Shown: positions 25,272 through 33,879, numbered from the stretch's first letter. The stretch: 64,000 nt of DNA from Methanocellaceae archaeon UBA148 (GCA_002495885.1 DAHG01000041.1:16942-80941), one strand, 5' to 3'. A program made the numbers and translations. The notes: generated by a model from the sequence alone, not told the origin.

Positions 25272-26798
25272 ATGGAAAATAAAGCCCCTTACAAGGTGAA
25301 AATGATAGACATTCTCAAGGGAGCGCATGAGGTGTTATTAAACAAAGAGGATGCAGAAGAGTTAGGATTGCGTACTCAAGACAGAGTAAAGGTAGTCCGT
25401 GGTAAAGGGGAAAGCCTGTCTGCAGTGGTTGACATTACTGATACATTGGTCAGCAAAGGGGAGGCAGGAGCATTTATCGAATTGTGGAGGGATTTGGATT
25501 TGAGAGAGGGGGGGAAAGTTTATATCGTTCCCACGTCTCGCCCGGCCTCCATAGACTTTGTCAGGAAAAAGATCTACGATAATGCTTGGAGCCAAGAGGA
25601 GATCAATACAATCGTTGATGATATTGCGTTGGGCAAACTTTCAGATATTGAGCTTGCCGCCTACACTACAGCAGTTCAGATAAACGGAATGAGTATGGAT
25701 GAGATTACCTGGCTTACAATGGCCATGGTCAGAACAGGCGAAACACTTGAATGGGAGAGCGCTCCAATTCTCGATGTTCATAGCATAGGGGGTGTACCTG
25801 GAAACAAATATGCTCCCATCACGGTCTCAATTGTCGCTGCTAATGGGCTCACAATCCCGAAAACATCATCAAGGGCAATAAGTTCTGCCGCTGGCACCGC
25901 TGACATCATGGAAGTGGTTTGTAATGTGGAACAGGATGGGCAATCAATTAAAAGAATTGCACAAAAAGTTGGGGGAGCTTTGGTGTGGGGAGGTGGAATG
26001 AACCTCGCACCGGTAGATGATGCCATAATTAGGGTCGAATACCCGTTATCCCTCGACCCCCATGGACAGGTTTTAGCATCTGTGATGGCAAAGAAGAAGG
26101 CTGTGGGAGCAGAGTACTGTGTCATAGATATCCCCATGGGGGAAGGGGCAAAGATTACAACAAGTGAGGAGGCAAAGCGATTGGCTAGAGATTTCATAAT
26201 ACTCGGGGAACGCATAGGTGTGAGAACAAGGTGCGCTATCACCTATGGAGGTCAACCTGTCGGAAGGGCAGTCGGCCCAGCCTTGGAAATCAGGGAGGTT
26301 CTGTCAGTCCTTGAAGGAGCGAAAGAGCCGAACAGTCTCATTGAAAAGGCATTGAGTCTCGCAGGAATACTTCTTGAGCTTGGAAGAGTGGCACGCCCAG
26401 ATAGAGGGCTAGAGCTTGCGAAGAAAACGTTGGAGTCAGGGGAGGCTTTGGAGAAGTTCAAGGAGATTATCGAGGCTCAGGGCGGAAATCCAGATATAAG
26501 GGCCGATGATATCATGCCTGGAAAGTACACTTATGAATTGCCCTCGCCAAAGGATGGTTATATTGAGGCAATAAACAACAGAGCGATTATCAAGATTGCA
26601 AGGTCAGCAGGCTCTCCAAAAGATAAAGGGGCAGGGATCACGTTAGGATTCAAAAAGGGTGAAGGAGCCGAAAAAGGGGAGACTTTATTCACAATCTATG
26701 CTGAGAACAAGAGAAAGCTCGATGATGCAAAGACACTCGCCAGCAAGCTCCAGCCAATAAGAATTGAAGGGATGGTTTTAGGAGAAGTCGTTGGGTAG
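25272..26798 (+). CDS. deoA: AMP phosphorylase
   Basis: Phosphorolyses AMP (also CMP, UMP) to the base and ribose 1,5-bisphosphate, the first step of the AMP pathway. About 508 residues. An archaeal N-terminal beta domain of some 85 residues, absent from bacterial thymidine phosphorylases, precedes the nucleoside phosphorylase fold: TAVQINGMSMDEITWLTMAMVRTGE, then DVHSIGGVPGNKYAPITVSIVA, with the phosphate site in the SSRAISSAAGTAD region, and IDIPMGEGAKI. Start set at ATG 25272 with GGAGTGATC just upstream; the longer frame from 25239 overlaps rbcL. Distal gene of the isomerase-RuBisCO-phosphorylase operon. Confidence 0.93.
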   Translation: MENKAPYKVKMIDILKGAHEVLLNKEDAEELGLRTQDRVKVVRGKGESLSAVVDITDTLVSKGEAGAFIELWRDLDLREGGKVYIVPTSRPASIDFVRKKIYDNAWSQEEINTIVDDIALGKLSDIELAAYTTAVQINGMSMDEITWLTMAMVRTGETLEWESAPILDVHSIGGVPGNKYAPITVSIVAANGLTIPKTSSRAISSAAGTADIMEVVCNVEQDGQSIKRIAQKVGGALVWGGGMNLAPVDDAIIRVEYPLSLDPHGQVLASVMAKKKAVGAEYCVIDIPMGEGAKITTSEEAKRLARDFIILGERIGVRTRCAITYGGQPVGRAVGPALEIREVLSVLEGAKEPNSLIEKALSLAGILLELGRVARPDRGLELAKKTLESGEALEKFKEIIEAQGGNPDIRADDIMPGKYTYELPSPKDGYIEAINNRAIIKIARSAGSPKDKGAGITLGFKKGEGAEKGETLFTIYAENKRKLDDAKTLASKLQPIRIEGMVLGEVVG

Positions 26799-26889
26799 AT
26801 GGTTTAGGGTGTTGTCCTTTTGATAGGTTCAATCCTTATTTTAGTAGATTGTTTCGCAAATAAAGAATTAGACTAACAAGAGTTTCGAC

Positions 26890-26964
26890 GGTACCGTTGA
26901 TTCTTTCGGTTGGTGCTCAAAATTCTGGGTGTCGAATGTCGGTTGGTGAATCTGGCGGTTGATG
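26890..26964 (+). repeat. Left copy of inverted repeat, iterated CAACCG-type units
   Basis: Contains the units CCGTTGAT, CGGTTGGTG, CGGTTGGTG and CGGTTGATG spaced 14-36 bases apart. Read in reverse complement it aligns with 32291-32365 over its full length with one single-base gap. The GGTACC end faces outward. Confidence 0.75.
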
Positions 26965-27065
26965 GATACGGGTTAAAATAAATCATAATTTAATTTTAAA
27001 AACACCAAAAACAAAAGTTGACGCAAAATTAAAATAGGTCAAGATCATTAAAAGGATTAACAATT

Positions 27066-27251
27066 ATGAGCAATGGGAAGAGTTTGGGAGAATTGGGAGA
27101 GGCTTTCGCTGCAATATTTCTTGGAATAGTTGGTGGTTTAGCATTAGCAGCTATACTTAGTGCCATATTTACTAAAAGATGTCCATATTGTAGTCAGCAA
27201 ATCCCCACTAATTCTAAACAATGTCCCTATTGTTTTGTAATTTTTGATTGA
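27066..27251 (+). CDS. Small membrane protein with C-terminal zinc ribbon
   Basis: 61 residues. One hydrophobic helix (AAIFLGIVGGLALAAILSAIF, about residues 15-35) is followed by a rubredoxin-like zinc ribbon, CPYC-x10-CPYC, at the C-terminus. The topology would put the ribbon just inside the membrane. Such 'TM plus zinc ribbon' proteins are common near archaeal mobile elements and are of unknown function. Nine bases before the next, similarly built gene. Confidence 0.6.
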   Translation: MSNGKSLGELGEAFAAIFLGIVGGLALAAILSAIFTKRCPYCSQQIPTNSKQCPYCFVIFD

Positions 27252-27260
27252 GGATCGCAT

Positions 27261-27569
27261 ATGGACCTTTCACAGATTTTTTCACCGATTTTTATAGACA
27301 GAGTGCTTAAAGGAGGGGGGCATACTTTTATTTTCGTAATTTTTTTAGTAGTATTCAATCATTGGGGTATCTTTAGATTAAACTCCTCATTTGTTGATTT
27401 TCTCCATTTTTATTTATTAATAAATGGAACCATTGGAGCAACCCTAATCTACAGAAGACAACAAGCCAGAAAATCAAATGGAAAGAAATGTCCTCAATGT
27501 GAGGAAATGCTAGAATCACTAATTGAATATAAATGTCCAGCTTGTGGAAAAATAACTTTTCAAAAATAA
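27261..27569 (+). CDS. Membrane protein with C-terminal zinc ribbon
   Basis: 102 residues. Two hydrophobic segments (about 22-40, FIFVIFLVVFNHWGIF, and 48-65) are followed by a basic linker and a CPQC-x12-CPAC zinc ribbon. Same architecture as the 61-aa protein just upstream, suggesting a pair. The start is an ATG with GAGGATCG upstream, a modest ribosome-binding site. No homologue recognised. Confidence 0.6.
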   Translation: MDLSQIFSPIFIDRVLKGGGHTFIFVIFLVVFNHWGIFRLNSSFVDFLHFYLLINGTIGATLIYRRQQARKSNGKKCPQCEEMLESLIEYKCPACGKITFQK

Positions 27570-27573
27570 GACA

Positions 27574-28815
27574 TTACTGAGCACCGTTTCTAACACGGTG
27601 CTCAACTGCCATTTCTATCAATCCCTTCCACTTATTCTGTCCCAAGTCCAAATCAATCCCTGCTCTCAATGCTGGTGTATCTCCGTCTAGTGCCTCATGG
27701 GGTCTGATGAAATTGTAGTAGTGCTTGAAACCGTTCATCAAAACCTGTGCGGATTCAACGTTTTCCATCCCTCTCATTATCTTCTCCCTTTCCCTTACCG
27801 TAGAGTGAAATCTTTCGACCTTGTTGTTGTTTATCCTTTTATCCCTCAGACTGGCACAACGGACATGTTGAGTCTCTCTTTTGCGAGTGTGGAATTCTTT
27901 TTTGACCGCTCTTTGATACGCTTGGAGTCCATCGGTTACAACGAACTCGGGCTTGCTGTTTGCCTGTCTTTTAGCCCCTTGGAAAAGCCTACTGGCCTCT
28001 TTGATATTCCTCTTCTTAGTGATCAGGTTGGTAAGCAGAAACCGTGTTTCAGCGTCCATGACATTCCAGAGCCAATTCCACTTGTAACCGTCCTGTTTTT
28101 GCACACCGTCTTTGACTTTGATTTGCATTTCATCCGTGTGCCAGACATTTGATACCTCCGGCTTAAGGGTTGAAACATAATCATCGATGATATCCGTGTA
28201 TTTCTTCAACCATTTGCTTATGGTGCTGTGGTCAATATCTATTCCTTTGAACTGCTTAAGGTGATCCGCTATCTTACGGGTTGAAGTCCCTTTGAAAAAT
28301 AAGTCCAAAGATAAGGTTACTATCTCAGGGCTGAACTTCATGTTATTGAAGCCTGTGTATCCATCGGCAATGCTGAAAGTCCTACCGCAAACATGGCACA
28401 GGTAGCGGGTTTTTTGTCCCATCTTAGTTTTGCGTGTGCCATTCTTAATCAAATTAGCTGAATGACAGTAGATACAGGTGTTAAGCATTTCAGGGGCTTC
28501 TGGAATCTCTAGGCTCTTCATCATCTCGCTGTCCGGACGATACATCCTTTCCCTTAATTCGAGCCAGAATTGAATCGCATATATGTGCTTACATGTGACC
28601 CTTCGATAGAAGTGGTCAGGGCATGAGCATGTCCAACCGTCAATCGAATTCATCACCGTGTAAATCTCATCGTTGGTGCGAGAGGGCACATTAAAAACAC
28701 CCTCACTCAATACCATAGGCTCAAAGCCATTCTCAACCATGTTTTGACCCCTTAGCAGTCTGGGGTCATTATTTTGGGTTTCAGTTTTTACTTCTATCAT
28801 TTCTATCAACTCCAT
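27574..28815 (-). CDS. DDE transposase with SWIM zinc finger (IS6/IS240-like)
   Basis: 413 residues. The N-terminus has a SWIM motif (CSCPDHFYRRVTCKHIYAI), followed by a four-Cys zinc ribbon (CIYC...CHVCGRTF), a helix-turn-helix region (KGTSTRKIADHLKQF...STISKWLKKY) and an RNase-H-fold core. The likely catalytic triad is D in WHTDEMQIKV, D in FVVTDGLQAY and E in NNKVERFHSTVRERE. The C-terminal MNGFKHYYNFIRPHEALDGDTPA is typical of IS6-type enzymes. The frame is intact. It ends four bases beyond the zinc-ribbon gene in opposite orientation. I could not identify the IS's own terminal repeats. Confidence 0.88.
   Translation of the reverse strand: MELIEMIEVKTETQNNDPRLLRGQNMVENGFEPMVLSEGVFNVPSRTNDEIYTVMNSIDGWTCSCPDHFYRRVTCKHIYAIQFWLELRERMYRPDSEMMKSLEIPEAPEMLNTCIYCHSANLIKNGTRKTKMGQKTRYLCHVCGRTFSIADGYTGFNNMKFSPEIVTLSLDLFFKGTSTRKIADHLKQFKGIDIDHSTISKWLKKYTDIIDDYVSTLKPEVSNVWHTDEMQIKVKDGVQKQDGYKWNWLWNVMDAETRFLLTNLITKKRNIKEASRLFQGAKRQANSKPEFVVTDGLQAYQRAVKKEFHTRKRETQHVRCASLRDKRINNNKVERFHSTVREREKIMRGMENVESAQVLMNGFKHYYNFIRPHEALDGDTPALRAGIDLDLGQNKWKGLIEMAVEHRVRNGAQ
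27579..27603. terminator. Hairpin at the 3' end of the transposase
   Basis: GAGCACCGT and ACGGTGCTC form a 9-bp perfect stem with a 7-base loop, covering the last codons of the transposase. It lies between two convergent genes and could act as a shared terminator or protect against read-through into the transposase. Confidence 0.45.
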
Positions 28816-28969
28816 TATCCTTACTTATATTATATGTTTATAGGTATATATACCTATCGGTTAATTTACCGTAAGGTTTATATTATCATAAAATAATGTT
28901 ATAGACATTGTTTAAAAGTGCATAAGTGCATAAATAGTTTATACAAATCAGACACAAAAGGAGAATAAG

Positions 28970-29140
28970 ATGGTTGAATGCCCAAAATGTGGACATGAGT
29001 TTTCAGCACCACCAGAGAAGTTGAAATGCAATCGATGTAACCATAAATGGACACCCAGAACTACTGAGCTACCTGAAATATGCCCAAAATGTAAGTCTCC
29101 TTATTGGAATAAAGTTAGGATTAGGACAGTTAAAAAATAG
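28970..29140 (+). CDS. 56-aa double zinc-ribbon protein
   Basis: Too short for a default ORF call but well supported: AAGGAG ribosome-binding site seven bases before ATG 28970. The product starts MVECPKCGHEFSAPPEKLKC and ends in ICPKCKSPYWNKVRIRTVKK. Cysteine pairs CPKC, CNRC and CPKC; the last block, CPKCKSPYWNK, is a common archaeal small-regulator zinc ribbon. It starts 12 bases upstream of the restriction-methylation pseudogene and was probably co-transcribed with it, so it could be that system's regulator; this is inference. Confidence 0.7.
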   Translation: MVECPKCGHEFSAPPEKLKCNRCNHKWTPRTTELPEICPKCKSPYWNKVRIRTVKK

Positions 29141-29151
29141 GGGTTGAGGGT

Positions 29152-31466
29152 ATGAATGAACGAATAACAGAAAACATAGTAAGAAAACATTTTAATTTTT
29201 ACTCTGAGGAATGCACAATAGAAGAGCAAAAATCCTCAATTCAAAAAATTGACAAGTTGCTGAAAAACGCATCCAAAAAGGGGATCAAAAGGGGATATCC
29301 TGAATTTATTATTTCTTCACTAAAAAATCCTGATTTTATTATAGTAGTTGAATGTAAGGCAAACATTGCTAAACATCAAAGTCTTACATTAGACAAATAT
29401 GATGAATATGCTGTGGACGGAGCATTATTGTACGCATCTTTTCTTTCTAAGGAATATGATGTATTAGCAATTGGCGTAAGTGGACAAAATTTAAAAGAGC
29501 TTAAAGTATCGCACTATTTATACTTAAAAGGAGAGAAGAAACCCGCCCCGATTTTTTGTGATGAGTTATTAAATATAGAAAGCTACATCAATGGCTATTT
29601 AAAAAGTCCTGAAAAATTCAGCCAGGATTATAATGCACTTCGTGGTTTTTCAAGGGAGTTGAATGTGGAATTGCACCATCATAAAATACCAGAAAAAGAC
29701 CGTGCTTTGTTAATCAGTAGTATCCTTATAGCCTTGGATGATAAGGCATTTCGCAAGGCTTATAAGTAATATGAAAAACCAGATGAACTTGCTAACTTTT
29801 TAGTTGACACTATTTCAAATGTATTACGCAAGGCAAACCTACTTGGAAAAAGGTTAGAAAATCTTAAAATTCAATTTAGTTTTATTCGTACCGATACATC
29901 GCTATCAAGCAAGCAAGGTGTATTACGAAATTTGATAGATAGTATTGATAAACATATAAACAAATTCATAAAAACACACGAATATTATGATGTGTTAGGG
30001 CAGTTATACATTGAATTTTTACGATATGCTAATAGCGATAAAGGATTAGGTATTGTTATTACCCCCCCCATATCACAAAATTATTTTGTGAGTTGGCGTG
30101 TGTAAATAATAGTAGTGTAGCATATGATAATTGTGGTGGCACTTGTGGGTTTTTAATTAGTGCTTTGAGCAAGATGGTAAAGGATGCAGAAGGCGACTTG
30201 GATAAAATTAAAAAAATAAAGGAGAAGCAGGTAATAGGGGTAGAGTACCAAGCACATATATTTGCATTGGCGTGTTCTAATATGTATATTCATCAAGATG
30301 GTAAATCCAATATTATTAATGGAGATTGTTTTGATATTGAAGTAATGGAGCAAGTAAAAAAATATAAACCAACAATCGGATTTTTAAATCCTCCGTACCA
30401 AGTGGATAAGAAGGAAGACACTGAAGAATTAGAATTTGTGCTTAACAATTTAGAAGTATTGCAGACAGGTGGAACTTGTATAGCAATAGTGCCTATGCAA
30501 TGTGCTTTGGCTCAAAAAGGGGGAAAATATGAGCTAAAAAAACAACTTATGCAGAAACATACATTAGAAGCGGTATTATCAATGCCCGATGAATTGTTTT
30601 TTGATTCTGACATAGGGGTGGTTACCTGTGTGATGATATTTACCGCACATAAGCCACACCCACTAAATAAAGAAACATATTTTGGTTATTATAAAGATGA
30701 TGGATTTGTAAAACGAAAAATACAAGGCAGAATAGATGCTTTTGGTAAATGGGAAAGTATCAAAGCAGACTGGGTGTCATCTTATATTAACAGAAAGGCA
30801 AAAGTAGGGTTTAGCGTAAATAAAATTGTTGTTGCTAATGATGAGTGGTGTGCAGAAGCATATATGGAAACGGATTACGAGAAACTAAATAACTCCTCCT
30901 TTGAAGAAACAGTACTAAATTATTCGTCCTTCTTATTTCAGAATAAACTATCTTGCAGCGTTTCAAACGAAGCAGTAGATAATAAACCAATTGAATTAGA
31001 TACAAGTACTTGGCAGTCTTTTGAGTTAAAAACATTATTTAAAATAACAGGTAGCAAAACGACACCAGTATTAGAATTAGAAGAACACGGAAATGGCAAA
31101 TATCCTTATGTAACTACACAAGCTATAAATAATGGAGTAGAAAGTTTTTACGATTATTATACTGAAGAAGGAAATGTGCTGACCGTAGATAGTGCAGTTT
31201 TAGGTTATTGTAGTTATCAGCCATTACCCTTTTCAGCAAGCGACCATGTTGAAAAACTTATGCCTAAATTCAGTATGAATAAATATGTTGCTTTATTTTT
31301 AGTTACTGTAATTAATTTAGAACAATATAGATATAATTATGGTATAAAATGCAGTCAGACAAGAATGAAAAAAGCACATATAAAATTACCGTCTAAAGAT
31401 AGTGACCCTGATTATGAATTTATGGAACAGTATATTAAATCTTTACCTTATAGTTTTTCTATATAA
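29152..31466 (+). pseudogene. Broken single-chain restriction-methylation enzyme (type IIG/I-like)
   Basis: Reading through the breaks gives one polypeptide of about 770 residues. The N-terminal nuclease domain has PDFIIVVECKA, a PD-(D/E)xK motif. A helical linker and an N6-adenine methyltransferase follow (NPPY motif IV at GFLNPPYQVD). A specificity domain resembling HsdS ends it (WQSFELKTLFKITGSKTTPVLE). Two lesions are visible: an in-frame TAA at 29767-29769 after KAYK, and a frameshift in a C8 run at 30062-30069, where GIVITPPHITKLFCELACVN would need one more C. The SAM motif I reads DNCGGTCGF instead of an expected D-x-C-G-T-G-G-F. The open parts are 29152-29769 and 30093-31466. Dead gene, or partly sequencing error at the C run. 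Confidence 0.78.
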
Positions 31467-31516
31467 TCTTATCTTACTTTCGGGTCAAAATCTCTATTTT
31501 AAGGTCAAAACCGACT

Positions 31517-31645
31517 TTAGGTGCAAACTCCATTTTACCAAAAAGTACAACAGAACAGACAGAAATTTTAAATAAAATCGACTCGATCAGACAAGAAGAA
31601 GAGCTGTTACTAGGTAAAATTAGGCAAATTAGAACGAAAAGCTGA
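31517..31645 (+). pseudogene. Start-less coiled-coil fragment
   Basis: 42 codons open without a start: LGANSILPKSTTEQTEIL... ending in KIRQIRTKS. Coiled-coil heptads suggest the tail of an HsdS-like or similar protein. It lies just after the broken restriction-methylation gene, so it may be its displaced C-terminus. Confidence 0.35.
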
Positions 31646-31667
31646 TTCTGAATTGAATAAAAACATC

Positions 31668-32249
31668 CTAAAGTGATATATCCCCTTTTATTGCCACCCC
31701 TTTAGAGTTCATCAAACACTTCATTAATTTATTAATAGCTTTCTCTCCATCTTTAATTGTTTTAATACCTTGAACTACGAAACTTCCATTGGCAAATAAA
31801 AGCACACAACATTTTGGTGTTTTGAGTTTGATAATTATTGCTGGAAACTGTTCTGGTTCGTATTCTACTTTAGTTATCGCTCGGAGAACTTCAACAGCGT
31901 TTTCTAAATTTAAAGTATTTATATTTTTTAGTCGACCGCTTATACCTATTGAACATATTTCTATGTTGGTTGATTCTACAACTATACCATAAGAATTTAG
32001 TTCATCTAAAATTGAATTTAGTATGTCCATCTGATCGTTTTGTGATTTGCCACCATATATCATTATCACCCCGCTCTTATTGATAACCGCAGTGATTCCC
32101 TTTTTCTTTTTAAAAATTACTTTCGCTCTCTTATTAAGCACAAAATTAGGTAATTCTAACACCCTTTTCAGTATATCGCCCTCATATTTTAGAGAAGTTT
32201 TTCCTATAACTGTATTTATTTTAAGTTTAGTAATATGACTACTTGTCAT
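31668..32249 (-). CDS. Divergent TATA-binding protein (TBP) paralogue
   Basis: 193 residues with the two-repeat TBP layout. The second repeat is clear: VEYEPEQFPAIIIKLKTPKC followed by CVLLFANGSFVVQGIKTIKDGEKAINKL, against the canonical VEYEPEQFPG...VLLFGSGKLVxTGAKS, with the DNA-kinking Phe positions kept. The first repeat has drifted: in place of YNPEQFPG it reads FVLNKRAKVIFKKKKG, very basic. The stirrup following it (INKSGVIMIYGGKSQNDQ) is still recognisable. Because only half is conserved, it is unlikely to be the housekeeping TBP. It sits at the inner edge of the right inverted repeat, next to the broken restriction gene. It may act as an alternative promoter factor for element genes, or as an anti-TBP; neither is shown. 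Confidence 0.85.
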   Translation of the reverse strand: MTSSHITKLKINTVIGKTSLKYEGDILKRVLELPNFVLNKRAKVIFKKKKGITAVINKSGVIMIYGGKSQNDQMDILNSILDELNSYGIVVESTNIEICSIGISGRLKNINTLNLENAVEVLRAITKVEYEPEQFPAIIIKLKTPKCCVLLFANGSFVVQGIKTIKDGEKAINKLMKCLMNSKGVAIKGDISL

Positions 32250-32290
32250 GAAAAATAATGGGATACTATATGTTTTATTCTTTTCCTATT

Positions 32291-32365
32291 ATACCAACCG
32301 CAATTTTCACCAACCGCAATTTCAACGGTGAAAAGTTGAAATCAACCGTAAGAATCAACGGTACC
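32291..32365 (-). repeat. Right copy of inverted repeat, iterated CAACCG-type units
   Basis: Five units (CCAACCG, CCAACCG, CAACGG, CAACCG, CAACGG) spaced 12-20 bases apart, ending outward in GGTACC. Partner of 26890-26964. It lies 42 bases upstream of the TBP-like gene's start, so it could also be that gene's control region. Confidence 0.75.
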
Positions 32366-32550
32366 TTAAAATTACAAACTAAAAATCCTACAGTACAACC
32401 CAAGGAGCCTATAACTTAGATAATTAACCCACACCAACTCTGCTATGGAATTGGTGACATTATCTGATCTAGTATTGTTTAAAATGAAATTACTTTTTCG
32501 AATGTTATTACTTTCATTAGCAGCTTTAAATTGATGTTTGTTAGCTCATA

Positions 32551-32877
32551 TCACATATAGCCATACTTTCTCAAAATTTCTGGCTCTGTTACTTTCGCCA
32601 TATATGAACATCCATCACAGACCCACCACAGTACGCCTTGGATGTCCATGATGCGCAGAAGGGTAGGTATCCAGCACTGCGGACATTTTTTAGTTTCTGT
32701 AAAATTTTTATTATTTGTAGATCTTGATGTCGGTTTAGGCTCTACTGTTGTTGGTCTTGGCGTGGGTGTGGGAGTTAGCGCAGGCTCTAGAGTTGACAAA
32801 CATCCTGAAAAACCCATAGCTGCTATAGCTCCTGCAAATGCTAGAGATTTGAGAAACTTGCGCCTTCCCATCTTCAT
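32551..32877 (-). CDS. Tat-exported lipoprotein with zinc ribbon
   Basis: 108 residues. Twin-arginine signal GRRKFLKSLAFAGAIAAMGFSGC with a lipobox Cys at about residue 26, a short Pro/Thr/Arg linker, then a C-terminal four-Cys ribbon (CPQCW...VCDGCSYM). Export of a folded metal-binding domain fits the Tat route. Start chosen at ATG 32877 so that the signal is at the N-terminus; the longer frame adds 18 unsupported residues. It stands alone outside the right repeat. A role in the cell envelope is likely; the ligand is unknown. Confidence 0.65.
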   Translation of the reverse strand: MKMGRRKFLKSLAFAGAIAAMGFSGCLSTLEPALTPTPTPRPTTVEPKPTSRSTNNKNFTETKKCPQCWIPTLLRIMDIQGVLWWVCDGCSYMAKVTEPEILRKYGYM

Positions 32878-33507
32878 GGTTCTTGTTTCATATTGTCCCA
32901 CACAGGATATAAAACTTCCATACCTCACCATCTACAGCGTTTTTCTTCCTGTTGTACGTAACTTACCTTTATCCTGGTGTTCTCGCACCAGCTGAAGCCT
33001 TTCAAGATGTCCATGGATAAAGTGACCATATCACATATATCCTGATCAAAATTTCAGGATTTTTCGGTCTTTCATGTTTTAATAATTGTTTAAATTTTTG
33101 CTTGAAATGATGGTAAAAATACTCTTTTGTTTAAGATGTCATCGCTATGGCATTGGTGTTTTTTACACTTGTTCCATCAGGTTGAATTAGCCTTGAAAGC
33201 CTGTTTTCCATACCCCACTCCATATATACCCATGTCTCCTTTACACTTTTTTATTTTATTTTTTCGGGTCTAACTATTAAATACTTTTTTTTCACCAGCC
33301 AATGATGAAATTGCCATGTGGTAAATTTGCAATCGGTTTGACAAGTTTGCCTTATTTTTTGATACTCTACGAAATCTCATTTTTAGTTATTCAAAGCTAA
33401 TTGTAACGAATGTATCACATCTTCACAAAAACTTGAGCCAGACCGATTCACAACTGGCATATGCTAATTCATCCAGAAATGATGGACTACATTAGAATCA
33501 CAGTTAT
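32878..33507. other. Intergenic region, 630 bases, no gene seen
   Basis: A/T-rich with no credible ORF. Holds a small hairpin (GGTG-TTCTCG-CACC near 32974), the repeat relic at 33089-33148 related to 22733-22791, and a T-rich stretch at 33240-33290. The promoter of the lipoprotein gene should lie near 32900. Confidence 0.4.
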
Positions 33508-33879
33508 TTAATTTTCAACAGTAACTTCCACTATATTCTGCCCAGCAATGGCTACTATATCATCAATACCCTTTCTAGCAAAGACGTGCATTAGTCCCAT
33601 CACATCATATTGGCCGTTTTCTAGATCGGTTGTATCCCAGTTGGTCGGGAAATTCTGTTCTTTATTGTCGGACTCACCGATCTTAATCCAAGTATTTGTG
33701 TCCTTCTTGCGATAGTACCAGGGATTGGTTACCTTCATGACGGGCCCAGGGATATCCAGAGATTTTAACTCCTTTTGTAGCAAGTCCTCATCAAAATATT
33801 CTCGAAGTAAAACAATTCCCGAATAGAGTTTCAAACCCTTTGAAGGAACAATATAGTGTGGTCCCCAATCGTATGACAT
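33508..33879 (-). CDS. Uncharacterised 123-aa protein
   Basis: Starts MSYDWGPHYIVPSKG at ATG 33879 with a strong GGAGGTG ribosome-binding site. No signal peptide or membrane helix. Beta-rich with many aromatics (NPWYYRKKDTNTWIKIGESD) and a hydrophobic C-terminus (DDIVAIAGQNIVEVTVEN) that reads like a bacterial-Ig or sugar-binding strand pattern. I do not recognise the family. Isolated, upstream of amt in opposite orientation. Confidence 0.6.
   Translation of the reverse strand: MSYDWGPHYIVPSKGLKLYSGIVLLREYFDEDLLQKELKSLDIPGPVMKVTNPWYYRKKDTNTWIKIGESDNKEQNFPTNWDTTDLENGQYDVMGLMHVFARKGIDDIVAIAGQNIVEVTVEN

Larger units (their letters stand above)
26890..32365. mobile_element. Candidate 5.5-kb mobile/accessory element with inverted end repeats
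   Basis: The outer ends carry an inverted repeat: left GGTACCGTTGATTCTTTCGG and right its complement with one change, 22 of 23 bases matching, continuing at lower identity to about 75 bases. Inside lie two small membrane zinc-ribbon ORFs, a SWIM/DDE transposase, a zinc-ribbon ORF, a broken restriction-methylation gene and a divergent TBP. The block is visibly more AT-rich than its neighbours. I see no clear target-site duplication, so insertion as one unit is a hypothesis; two dispersed repeats in opposite orientation are the alternative. Confidence 0.5.

Noticed and set aside
27570..28912. AGACATT at 27570 and 28906 as target-site duplication of the transposase gene
   Set aside because: Seven matching AT-rich bases without matching inverted repeats inside them can occur by chance.
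26880..32375. Target-site duplication outside the inverted repeats
   Set aside because: The flanks (TTTCGAC left, TTAAAAT right) do not match, so I do not claim a duplication.
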